Positions 23,023 to 29,520 of a stretch of 29,520 nt of DNA are shown piece by piece. The notes under the pieces are model-generated. The model saw nothing but the letters and a program-made list of their open reading frames with translations, did not search any database and was not told the DNA's origin. Position 1 is the stretch's first letter. Each line of letters opens with the position of its first letter. Location: the NCBI GenBank assembly GCA_964410625.1, contig CAYPHY010000055.1, positions 1 through 29,520 on the forward strand, given 5' to 3'. Made by a program: the position numbers and the translations under genes. Origin of the DNA: CAYPHY01 sp964410625 (GTDB lineage: Bacteria > Chloroflexota > Anaerolineae > Promineifilales > Promineifilaceae).

Positions 23023-23982
23023 CTACTGGGGATAAATCCGAACCTTTCGCCGGTCTCCCTCACCTGTGCTTTCAGTATAGACGCCTTCGGCGTTGCGTAA
23101 AGTCATGTGGATGATCCGCCGTTCATAGGGCGGCATCGGCTCCAGCGTAATTGGCTCCTGTCGTTGGCGAGCTTTGTCCGCCATACGCTCCGCCAGCCGC
23201 ACCAAAGCCTGTTCGCGACGCTCTCGATACCCCTCCACATCCACCAGAAAGTGGGCACGGCGGTGTAGGCGGTGGGCGACCATCAGGCGACTAATGTATT
23301 GCAAGGCGTCCAGCGTATCCCCACGAGGGCCGATCAACACGCCCAAATCCTCACCCGTCACTGAAAGCATGTTAACTCGTCGGCCGGTCACTTCATCCGA
23401 TTCCGAAACCGCGGCCGTCACCGTCGCCCGCACTCTCATCTTATCCAGCAATTCCGTCAGAATGGCAATGGCCGCTTCCCGTTCTTGCTCCAGATAAGCG
23501 TCAGAATCTTCCTCGTCCTCCGCCGCTGTTTCCTCTGCCATACCGGTACGCTCGGCCGTCACTTCCTCCTCCTGCAAAGCCGCACTTTGCGGAAATGGCA
23601 ATGATTCATCCAATTGTGGCTCGACAGCCGGTGCCTCTTTTTCCTCTGCGGCCGGCACAGTTGGCGAAGCTGGCGTTACGGGGGGAGTGGTTTCCACTGG
23701 AGCAGGGGAGGCGGGAGGGGCAGGCTGTGTCGTGGCACGAGGGGTCGTGGCACTAGGTGTCGCGACAGGAGGTGTCGCGACACGCTGTGTCAGGCGCACT
23801 ACCGCATCACGGCTGCCAATTCCCAGAATGCCTCGGCTGCCTTCATCCAGGATTTCAATCTCCACTTCATGGCGTGCCAATCTTAGCTTTGCCAACCCTA
23901 CTTCAATGGCCGCGTCCACGGTGGAGCCGCGCGATTCTATACTGAGTGGTTGTCTATCTGCGTCCATAACTGATGCGTCCAT
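23023..23982 (-). CDS. jag: Jag/KhpB-type RNA-binding protein
   Basis: RNA-binding protein of the Jag (SpoIIIJ-associated, KhpB) family, cytoplasmic and usually partnered with KhpA or YidC. It has 319 residues. The Jag-N domain (about 13-65) contains ARHEVEIEILDEGSRGILGI. A long low-complexity Pro/Ala/Thr then acidic linker (about 66-165) follows. A KH domain (about 175-245) shows the loop IGPRGDTL, and a C-terminal R3H domain covers RLAERMADKARQRQEP and the RRIIHMTLRN segment. The linker includes a 15-nt minisatellite. ATGs at 23982 and 23964 are both possible starts. It follows yidC by 24 bp, as in most bacteria. The linker is longer than usual. Confidence 0.93.
   Translation of the reverse strand: MDASVMDADRQPLSIESRGSTVDAAIEVGLAKLRLARHEVEIEILDEGSRGILGIGSRDAVVRLTQRVATPPVATPSATTPRATTQPAPPASPAPVETTPPVTPASPTVPAAEEKEAPAVEPQLDESLPFPQSAALQEEEVTAERTGMAEETAAEDEEDSDAYLEQEREAAIAILTELLDKMRVRATVTAAVSESDEVTGRRVNMLSVTGEDLGVLIGPRGDTLDALQYISRLMVAHRLHRRAHFLVDVEGYRERREQALVRLAERMADKARQRQEPITLEPMPPYERRIIHMTLRNAEGVYTESTGEGDRRKVRIYPQ
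23729..23788. repeat. 15-nt minisatellite in the jag linker
   Basis: Four tandem 15-nt units (23729-23743, 23744-23758, 23759-23773, 23774-23788), of the type GTCGTGGCACGAGGG / GTCGCGACAGGAGGT. On the minus strand they encode pentapeptides such as PVATP, SATTP, RATTQ. Two units contain the palindrome TGTCGCGACA. Being a multiple of three, the array can change copy number without a frameshift. Confidence 0.85.
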
Positions 23983-24006
23983 AGCTGTTATATACGTCCG
24001 AAGGCT

Positions 24007-24957
24007 TTAACGCTTTGCGGAGCGACGCTTCCTTTTTGAGCTTTTTCCCTTGGACGCGGCCGATCCGGAACTGGATTGTTTTGCGCCGTCGGAGCGTGCT
24101 CCATTACTTGCACCGGCGGTTTGGGCGGCTGGTTGCGTCTTGGGCGTTGCTTTACTCGATTTATCGCTTTGTGCTTTGCTGTTACTGTTGGTCGCGGCCG
24201 TTGGCGCAACTGCACCTGTGGCCGCCTTTTCTCGGTTCATCGTCCAGCGCATATAATACCCCTGAACGATACCGATGATATTCGAAAGAATGAAATAGAT
24301 CGACAAACCCGCCGGAAATTGCAGCGAGAAAAAGCCAAACATCAGCGGCATGGTATACTGCATCGATTGTGTCATCGCCATTGCCGGATTTTCTTGATCT
24401 TTCCCCGATTGGTTCGCTGGCTTTGGCGGGGCCAGCAGCTTTTGCTGCAAGAACATCGTCGCCACAACCAGGATCGGCAGGATGAAGAACGGGTCAGGCA
24501 GCCCCAAGTTGAGCCACATAAATTGGTTTTCCACCGGCAGAAGCTGGCTCAAGCTACCCCGAATAAACCCATAAGCCCGTTCTTGTAACTCAAAAAGGGC
24601 CTGTGGCGTCGAGGCCAACACCAGAATAATCGCCTGATAAAGACCAATCAGAATCGGGAACTGCAACAAGGTCGGCAAACAGCCGGATAAAGTTTCCGCC
24701 GGATTGTAGCCAATCTTCTGAAACTCCTCCTGCATCTTTTGCGGATTGTCCTTATATTTCTTCTGGATCGCCTGGATTTGCGGTTGTATCTCCTGGGTAC
24801 GCATCATCGTGCGCTGCTGCCGCAAGTTCAGCGGCAGCGTGATCACCCGGATCAAAATAGTGAAAAAGGTGATCGCCAGGATAAAGTTGTTGCCCAGCAG
24901 GTCATACAACAGTAGCAGGGCATTGGTCATTGGGTTGATGACGAGGGTATCCCACAT
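24007..24957 (-). CDS. yidC: Membrane protein insertase YidC/Oxa1
   Basis: Inserts and folds membrane proteins, alone or with SecYEG. It has 316 residues, the short form without the large periplasmic domain of Proteobacteria. Five hydrophobic segments are visible (roughly 10-30, 27-42, 90-117, 150-172, 200-235). The groove arginine is R37 in ILIRVITLPL, followed by the coiled-coil hairpin region with IQPQIQAIQKKYKDN. TLSGCLPTLLQFPILIGLYQ is a hallmark segment. The C-terminal ~80 residues are Ser/Ala/Lys-rich and end in a strongly basic tail (KGKSSKRKRRSAKR), as in YidC forms that touch the ribosome. No lipobox is seen. The ATG at 24957 is preceded by AAGGGA at 14 nt. Confidence 0.96.
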   Translation of the reverse strand: MWDTLVINPMTNALLLLYDLLGNNFILAITFFTILIRVITLPLNLRQQRTMMRTQEIQPQIQAIQKKYKDNPQKMQEEFQKIGYNPAETLSGCLPTLLQFPILIGLYQAIILVLASTPQALFELQERAYGFIRGSLSQLLPVENQFMWLNLGLPDPFFILPILVVATMFLQQKLLAPPKPANQSGKDQENPAMAMTQSMQYTMPLMFGFFSLQFPAGLSIYFILSNIIGIVQGYYMRWTMNREKAATGAVAPTAATNSNSKAQSDKSSKATPKTQPAAQTAGASNGARSDGAKQSSSGSAASKGKSSKRKRRSAKR

Positions 24958-25015
24958 AATTAAATAAGTCCCTTAGAGTAATCAGGAAACGGCCGCCTCA
25001 CATGATACCACTGTA

Positions 25016-26155
25016 TCACGACGCAGGTGGTGTATGCCGCCACTGTTCCGCCCCAGACTCCAGGTTATAGCCTATCAATAGCACCTCTGCGCTTGGCAGT
25101 GCGACGACAATGGTATCTCCGACGACAACCGGCGTCGTATACAGCGGGCTGGGCGTGGTCTGTTGCCATAGTTGATTTCCATCCGTATCAAAAGCAGTCA
25201 ACCAACCGGTGCTGCTATCTTCTGGCCCAGGAGAAGCGACATAGAGCCGTCCCTCGGCCGCCACCGGACTGGTCTGGATCGGTGCCCCAATCTGCTTTTC
25301 CCAAATAGCCGCGCCCGTCTCTGCATCCACAGCATAGAGATTGCCTTGAATATCACCAAAGTAGATCACTCCATCAGCAATCGCTGGCGCACCCCACACC
25401 CAATCAGTCGCCTCGGCCGTCCATTGTTCCTCGCCCGATTCAAGGTCAAGCGCATGGACAGCCCGATCAAAGCCCGCAACATAGAGTAAATCTGTGTCTA
25501 ATACCGGCTGGCTTGGCAGCGAACCGCCTAGCATCGCCGTCCACACCTCTTCGCCTGTCTCCGCATCCAGTGCTCGTACCGCATGGTCCATTGAGGTGAC
25601 GTAGAGGATCCCATCCCGATAGGTCGGCTGCCCCCAAATAGAATGGCTCGTTTCCACATCCCATTGCACCTCGCCAGAAACGGCATCCAGTGCCATAATG
25701 TGGTTATCCGAGGTCCCCACAAATACCTGATCCCCTGCTTGTAGCGCTGGCGCAACGATCTTGTCCGAAGCAACGTCGCTGTTCGTCCATATCTCGCGCG
25801 GGACACCACCAGATGTGTCCTCACGAGCATAAATGGAAACCGTTACACCAGGGGAAAAGAAGCCGCCGGGCTGCCCATAATCGCTCAAGATGATATTGTC
25901 CCCCTCGACATACGGGGCAGCATAAAACTGCAAAGCACCAGGCTCGGCCGGAAATGACCAGCTTTGCGCTCGATCGGCAACATCATAGGCAATTACACCA
26001 GGCCCATAGGCCAGATAAACCTTCTCGCCATCTGTCGAAAGCCCCGGCCAATTGTTGCTTGCCAGCCGAGTTCCACATCCCGTTAGAACCAGGGCAACAG
26101 TGAAAAGAATAAGTGCATAAAACGGCCGTCTCAACGGCCGTAACGTAAGTTTCAA
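25016..26155 (-). CDS. PQQ-type beta-propeller lipoprotein (BamB-like fold)
   Basis: Exported lipoprotein of 379 residues. The signal has lipobox VLTGC with C27. The rest is one beta-propeller of the PQQ-binding-like repeat family: successive blades end with patterns such as IMALDAVSGEVQWDVE, VRALDAETGEEVWTA, VHALDLESGEEQWTA, LYAVDAETGAAIWE, LTAFDTDGNQLWQQ. It has the size and fold of BamB, but a link to an outer-membrane assembly machine is not shown. It lies between yidD and yidC on the same strand, which suggests a part in membrane-protein or envelope biogenesis. The start is a TTG at 26155 with AGGAGA eight bases upstream. Confidence 0.88.
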   Translation of the reverse strand: MKLTLRPLRRPFYALILFTVALVLTGCGTRLASNNWPGLSTDGEKVYLAYGPGVIAYDVADRAQSWSFPAEPGALQFYAAPYVEGDNIILSDYGQPGGFFSPGVTVSIYAREDTSGGVPREIWTNSDVASDKIVAPALQAGDQVFVGTSDNHIMALDAVSGEVQWDVETSHSIWGQPTYRDGILYVTSMDHAVRALDAETGEEVWTAMLGGSLPSQPVLDTDLLYVAGFDRAVHALDLESGEEQWTAEATDWVWGAPAIADGVIYFGDIQGNLYAVDAETGAAIWEKQIGAPIQTSPVAAEGRLYVASPGPEDSSTGWLTAFDTDGNQLWQQTTPSPLYTTPVVVGDTIVVALPSAEVLLIGYNLESGAEQWRHTPPAS

Positions 26156-26239
26156 CTAATTTATCTCCTCAATGAACAATAGCTATTAGACGGTGGGCAG
26201 TATTCGGTAAGCAGTTACCTCTTCACCCTGTCACCTTGT

Positions 26240-26288
26240 CATCCACTCAATTTCCAATCTCTAATCGCTCAGTCTCCCAGTCTCCCTT
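26240..26288. repeat. Short-unit repeat array after yidD
   Basis: Units of 7-8 nt of the type CAATCTCT / AATCGCTC / AGTCTCCC / AGTCTCCC lie directly after the yidD stop (26290-26292 on the plus strand). There is no matching inverted arm, so it is a single-sided member of the heptamer family. The remaining gap (26156-26239) holds the ribosome site of the lipoprotein gene and nothing else I recognise. Confidence 0.75.
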
Positions 26289-26289
26289 C

Positions 26290-26499
26290 TCATGGAACCG
26301 GATCATAACCGCCAGGGTTGAAGGGATGGCAACGGCCGATGCGTTTGATCGCCATCCAGCCCCCCTTGGCTAACCCATACTTTTCAATCGCCTCATAGCC
26401 ATAGACCGAACAAGAGGGAGTGAAGCGGCAACTAGGAGGCAACGCCTGGGAAATCGTCCTTTGATACAAGCGAATCAGGAATAAAGCGATCTTTTTCAT
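26290..26499 (-). CDS. yidD: Membrane protein insertion efficiency factor YidD
   Basis: A 69-residue membrane-associated protein that assists YidC-dependent insertion. An amphipathic N-terminus (KKIALFLIRLYQRTIS) is followed by the family signature PPSCRFTPSCSVYGYEAI and GRCHPFNPGGYDPVP, with its conserved cysteines. The ATG overlaps the rnpA stop (ATGA), the usual coupled arrangement. The stop runs into a repeat array. Confidence 0.97.
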   Translation of the reverse strand: MKKIALFLIRLYQRTISQALPPSCRFTPSCSVYGYEAIEKYGLAKGGWMAIKRIGRCHPFNPGGYDPVP

Positions 26500-26930
26500 G
26501 GCTTTTCCGAATGCCTTTGTCCAGAAGCCAATACGCCACCCCGCTGCAATAGTTGCACCACTGCGTTTTCTAATTCGGCAAAAGACGCTTCGGCCGCTGG
26601 TTGCCGCGCTATAATCAAAACGTCTTGCCCTTCGGCAATCCGCTCCAGCCGATGGCGGATAATCTCGCGCAGCCGTCGCTTCACTCGATTCCGCCGCACG
26701 GCCGAACCCACCTGTCGCCCAGCAACAAACCCAAAGCGACTCTTGACCGCTTTGTCTTTAATCTCTGTATCGTCTGTCCTTGTATCTCCACTCGCAAGGG
26801 CTGCAACAGAATCAACAGAAGGGTTCGGGCAGATAATCAATGTAACCAACGGATGTCGCCAATAGCGACCAAACTGCCGGACACGAACAACATCGGCCGT
26901 ATGCCGGAGGCGATGAGGTGGTGGCAGCAC
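26496..26930 (-). CDS. rnpA: Ribonuclease P protein component
   Basis: Protein subunit of RNase P, which assists the catalytic RNA in removing tRNA 5' leaders. It has 144 residues. The N-terminus LPPPHRLRHTADVVRVRQFG fits the family, and the RNR motif is RRNRVKRRLREIIRHRL in the middle. A Thr/Asp-rich insert (about 46-62, SGDTRTDDTEIKD) and a C-terminal tail make it longer than the common ~115-125 residues. The start is a GTG at 26930 without a clear ribosome site; the family-like N-terminus supports it. It overlaps yidD by 4 bp and follows rpmH by 69 bp. Confidence 0.95.
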   Translation of the reverse strand: MLPPPHRLRHTADVVRVRQFGRYWRHPLVTLIICPNPSVDSVAALASGDTRTDDTEIKDKAVKSRFGFVAGRQVGSAVRRNRVKRRLREIIRHRLERIAEGQDVLIIARQPAAEASFAELENAVVQLLQRGGVLASGQRHSEKP

Positions 26931-26999
26931 AATCTACATTCCAATTTCCCAATGTCCAGAAGGCGAAACAAAAAGAATTAAGCGGCCGCTATTAACCAC

Positions 27000-27221
27000 C
27001 TAACCGCCACCGAACCGTTTAACAGAACGATAAGCAGTGGCCGAAGTGCCATTCCAATTGATTCGCTTCACATGTTCATTCATCGATACGGATAGCGAAG
27101 CCCGTCCGCGAGCGCGACGAGCTTTCAGTACATTACGGCCGCCCTTTGTTTTCATCCGCGCCCGAAAGCCGTGGACGCGCATACGGCGCCGAATTTTTGG
27201 TTGGTATGTCCGTTTTGGCAT
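27000..27221 (-). CDS. rpmH: 50S ribosomal protein L34 with C-terminal extension
   Basis: Small basic ribosomal protein. Residues 1-46 (PKRTYQPKIRRRMRVHGF, then FRARMKTKGGRNVLKARRARGR) are classical L34, ending with the usual LSVS. Instead of stopping there, the frame continues for 27 residues (MNEHVKRINWNGTSATAY and a basic, Gly-rich end), giving 73 residues in place of ~44-50. The ATG at 27221 has GGGAG nine bases upstream. A promoter and a terminator-like hairpin precede it. Confidence 0.95.
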   Translation of the reverse strand: MPKRTYQPKIRRRMRVHGFRARMKTKGGRNVLKARRARGRASLSVSMNEHVKRINWNGTSATAYRSVKRFGGG

Positions 27222-27235
27222 CTTTCAATTCTCCC

Positions 27236-27262
27236 AAAAAAGCCAGGGCAACCTGCCCTGGC
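27236..27262 (-). terminator. Terminator-like hairpin in the rpmH leader (possible attenuator)
   Basis: On the minus strand GCCAGGGCA (27262-27254), loop GGT and TGCCCTGGC (27250-27242) form a perfect 9-bp GC-rich stem, followed at once by TTTTTT (27241-27236). The ATG of rpmH is only 14 bases further. It lies downstream of the rpmH promoter, so it cannot simply end murA transcripts; most rpmH transcripts must pass it. Confidence 0.8.
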
Positions 27263-27330
27263 GCTCAAATTGTTATCATCGAAACTAAGATAGGGGCACT
27301 TACCCCACACTATAACTACCTTGACTATAC

Positions 27331-27360
27331 ATTATACTGTAAAATATCTGTACTGGTCAA
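27331..27360 (-). promoter_or_regulatory. Promoter of the rpmH operon
   Basis: On the minus strand: TTGACC (27360-27355), an 18-bp spacer and TATAAT (27336-27331). The match is near consensus. It predicts a leader of about 100 nt that contains the hairpin described at 27236-27262. Confidence 0.75.
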
Positions 27361-27481
27361 ATGAGTCGCTTATGATAAGATGCTTAACAGAAACCCAACG
27401 GCATGAGCGCAATCAAATCAGAAAGCTGACTCCTCTCCAGTATAAAAAGCATACTCTATCCCATTCCAAATTCCCGCTTCG

Positions 27482-28777
27482 CTATTCGTCAACACGTTCA
27501 ATCGAGGCACCCAGTGCCTGTAGCTTGTTCTCGATCTGCTCATAACCGCGGTCAATCTGCTGGATATTGTGGATCGTACTCGTTCCCTGTGCACACAGAG
27601 CGGCCAGCACCATCGCCATCCCCGCGCGAATATCCGGGCTGGGAACACCATTGGGGTTCGCGACCAGTGACGACGGCCCCTGCACCAGCACCCGGTGGGG
27701 GTCACAAAGCACAATCCGCGCTCCCATGAACGCCAGATGGTCAACAAAGAAGAAGCGACTCTCATACATCCAATCATGGAGCAACACCGAACCATCGGCC
27801 TGGGTAGCAATCACGACGGCAATACTCATCAAGTCCGGTGGGAACCCAGGCCAGGGGTGGGGTTTGATAATCGGAATACGGCCGCCCAACCACGGCTGGA
27901 CCGTTAAATCCTGCCCTGCCGGAATAATCAAATCATTTCCCTCCTCGATCCAACGCACCCCTAACCGCTGGTAGACTAATTTGATCATCCCCAAATTTTG
28001 CGGATCGGCCTCCCGAATGTGGACATGGCCGCCGGTGACAACGGCCGCGCCAATAAAGCTACCCACCTCCATAAAATCTGAACCAACACGGTACTCCGTC
28101 CCTCCCAGACGCTCCACCCCTTCCACAATGAGGCGATTGCTACCAATCCCTTCGATATGCGCCCCCATCTGGCACAGGAAGTGGCACAGATCGCGCACAT
28201 GGGGTTCACAGGCGGCATTGTCAATAACCGTTCGCCCCTCCGCCAATGACGCCGCCATCAACGCGTTCTCCGTCGCCGTCACGCTGGCCTCTGCCAGCAG
28301 CAAATACTCTGCGCCGTGCAAGCCATCAGCCTGCATCTCGAAAATACCTCGCTGCTTCATCGCCACATGGACGCCCAACGCCGACAAGGCTTGTACATGC
28401 GTGTCCAACGGCCGCCCCCCAATTACATCCCCACCAGGCATTGGCAGCGTAATCGCCCCCATCCGGGCCAGCATCGGCCCGGCAAAGACAAACGACGCCC
28501 GCGTGCGTCCGGCCAATGCGCTATCTATTTCTGTCTTGGAGATAGTCGCTGCATGAACCCGCCAACTACCCGGCCCAATATTCGTCACCTCCACACCCAG
28601 ATCACGCATAATGTCAATCGTCGTCTGGACATCCTGAATATCGGGGATATTGTGCAAAATCACTGGCTCGGCCGTTAGCAGACAGGCAGGGAGTAGCTTC
28701 AGGGCGGCATTCTTGTTCCCGCTGGCCGTGATCGTCCCGTTCAACGGCCGTCCGCCCTCAATAATAAATTTGCTCAT
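27482..28777 (-). CDS. murA: UDP-N-acetylglucosamine 1-carboxyvinyltransferase with Asp at the fosfomycin site
   Basis: First committed enzyme of peptidoglycan synthesis: transfers enolpyruvate from PEP to UDP-GlcNAc in the cytoplasm. It has 431 residues, full length. The N-terminus SKFIIEGGRPLNG is followed by ASGNKNAALKLLP with K22. The active-site loop reads PGGDVIGGRPLDTH, with D117 where most MurA have the fosfomycin-target Cys. RPHP-type segments and YESRFFFVDHLAFMGA are near the C-terminus. The ATG at 28777 has AAGGA at 8 nt and is preferred to a TTG at 28807. It lies between rdgB and rpmH on the same strand. Confidence 0.97.
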   Translation of the reverse strand: MSKFIIEGGRPLNGTITASGNKNAALKLLPACLLTAEPVILHNIPDIQDVQTTIDIMRDLGVEVTNIGPGSWRVHAATISKTEIDSALAGRTRASFVFAGPMLARMGAITLPMPGGDVIGGRPLDTHVQALSALGVHVAMKQRGIFEMQADGLHGAEYLLLAEASVTATENALMAASLAEGRTVIDNAACEPHVRDLCHFLCQMGAHIEGIGSNRLIVEGVERLGGTEYRVGSDFMEVGSFIGAAVVTGGHVHIREADPQNLGMIKLVYQRLGVRWIEEGNDLIIPAGQDLTVQPWLGGRIPIIKPHPWPGFPPDLMSIAVVIATQADGSVLLHDWMYESRFFFVDHLAFMGARIVLCDPHRVLVQGPSSLVANPNGVPSPDIRAGMAMVLAALCAQGTSTIHNIQQIDRGYEQIENKLQALGASIERVDE

Positions 28778-28926
28778 CACATTGTTCCTTGTTGTGAATT
28801 GGCGCAAGCGTCGCCATAGACGCCTTGCACACGAATCTTAACGAATCATTTCCATGCTTCGCCAGGCGGGAAAGATTGTAGCCAGCGTATCCAGTAGCGA
28901 CAACCGCCACTCATCAATAGATCAGC

Positions 28927-29520
28927 TTAACTTTGTTCCTGCTCGACTATGTGCTGCAACAGCGGCCGGATCGCCCGCAAAGCACGGCCGCGATGGCTGA
29001 TCCACTGCTTCTCCTCCGGTGGCAATTGCGCCATTGTCAACCCTCGGTCGGGAAGATAGAAAATCGGATCATAACCAAACCCATATTCCCCTGCTGCTTC
29101 CCAGGTGATCATCCCCTCGCAAACCCCTTCGACCGCCCCCAATAGCGTGCCATCTGCTCCGGCCGCTGCCAGCGAACAGACAAAGCGGGCCGTGCGCTCC
29201 TCCCAGGGCACATCCGCCATCTGTGCCAACACCAATTGATAACGTTCCGGAATACTCAACCCAGGCCCGCCATAGCGAGCCGTATAGACCCCTGGCGCGC
29301 CCCCCAGCGCATCTATCACCAACCCTGAATCATCAGCCAGTGTGATTAGACCCGACTCGGCCGCATACGCCTGCGCCTTCAAGACTGCATTCTCTTCAAA
29401 CGTCTGGCCTGTTTCCTCCACATCGGCCGCAATCCCCACATCATCCAACGCCAACCACGTCACCTCGCGGCCGACCAAAAATCCATCCAACAACTTCCGA
29501 AACTCACCCAACTTCCCCCG
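28927..29520 (-). CDS. rdgB: RdgB/HAM1-type non-canonical purine NTP pyrophosphatase (5' end beyond the window)
   Basis: House-cleaning enzyme that hydrolyses ITP, dITP and XTP to monophosphates and pyrophosphate. Motifs present: ETGQTFEENAVLKAQ, ADDSGL, GGAPGVYTARYGG, EYGFGYDPIF and EEKQWISHRGRAL. A TTG at 29511 could be read as a start, but the frame stays open to the window edge and the residues before it (RGK, joined to LGEFRKLL) match the conserved N-GK-EF N-terminal motif of the family. The true start therefore lies a few codons beyond 29520. In the metal/substrate loop AQL replaces the usual AEL/AEM. It is followed by murA on the same strand after 149 bp with a weak hairpin. Confidence 0.95.
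   Translation of the reverse strand, partial: RGKLGEFRKLLDGFLVGREVTWLALDDVGIAADVEETGQTFEENAVLKAQAYAAESGLITLADDSGLVIDALGGAPGVYTARYGGPGLSIPERYQLVLAQMADVPWEERTARFVCSLAAAGADGTLLGAVEGVCEGMITWEAAGEYGFGYDPIFYLPDRGLTMAQLPPEEKQWISHRGRALRAIRPLLQHIVEQEQS

Noticed and set aside
27321..27349. Plus-strand TTGACT-17-ATATCT promoter-like pair
   Set aside because: It overlaps the good minus-strand rpmH promoter and has no plus-strand gene downstream.
28803..28827. Hairpin GCAAGCGTC / GACGCCTTGC between rdgB and murA as a terminator
   Set aside because: The stem has a bulge and no T-run follows on the minus strand; not strong enough to call.
29509..29511. TTG as the start of the rdgB-like gene
   Set aside because: The residues encoded before it (R-G-K) complete a conserved N-terminal family motif and the frame remains open to the window edge; the gene is cut by the window.

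Overview
The window is an ordinary, gene-dense stretch of bacterial chromosome of moderately high GC (mid-50s percent by eye). It carries 26 complete protein genes and one gene cut by the right edge. I found no rRNA or tRNA gene, IS element, phage gene or CRISPR array. Gene content and style suggest a member of the Chloroflexota (Anaerolineae/Caldilineae-like). The pointers are a short Gram-positive-type YidC, a MurA with Asp at the fosfomycin site, a sugar ABC transporter with a long Glu/Pro/Ala lipoprotein stalk, TolB- and PQQ-type propeller proteins, and a GAF-PAS-cyclase. This placement is inference, not proof.

Layout. 1-2000: a minus-strand GAF/PAS/class III cyclase gene whose 3' end lies in short tandem repeats. 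2021-6729: xseA (+), a membrane-anchored propeller protein (-), a small four-helix membrane protein (+), a metallophosphoesterase (-) and a MazG-like pyrophosphohydrolase (-). 6877-9439: gap and yvcK (-), both linked to central carbon metabolism. 9590-13551: mtnA, then three genes for making and modifying a CDP-sugar (cytidylyltransferase, CDP-glucose 4,6-dehydratase-like, SDR epimerase/reductase). 13917-18275: a sugar-type ABC importer (two permeases and a lipoprotein binding protein, no ATPase), closed by a strong terminator. 18443-22945: an inositol-phosphatase-family gene, then a compact serine pathway (SerB-like phosphatase, class V aminotransferase, SerA). 23023-29520 (all minus): rdgB (partial), murA, rpmH, rnpA, yidD, a PQQ-propeller lipoprotein, yidC, jag. 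This is the classical rpmH-rnpA-yidD-yidC-jag block, with a lipoprotein inserted and with murA rather than dnaA upstream.

Two signals run across the window and are not explained by genes. First, the palindrome CGGCCG occurs about 130 times by hand count, roughly one per 230 bp and several times above chance, reminiscent of the HIP1 palindrome of cyanobacteria. Second, almost every gap between genes carries degenerate 7-8 nt tandem repeats, often as facing arrays that fold into hairpins. Several genes take their stop codon from these repeats. The family resembles the short tandemly repeated repetitive (STRR) heptamers known from cyanobacteria.

Other notable points are a probable attenuator directly in front of rpmH, a C-terminally extended L34, a permease with an extra membrane domain of about 240 residues, and several promoters placed so that transcripts would be nearly leaderless.
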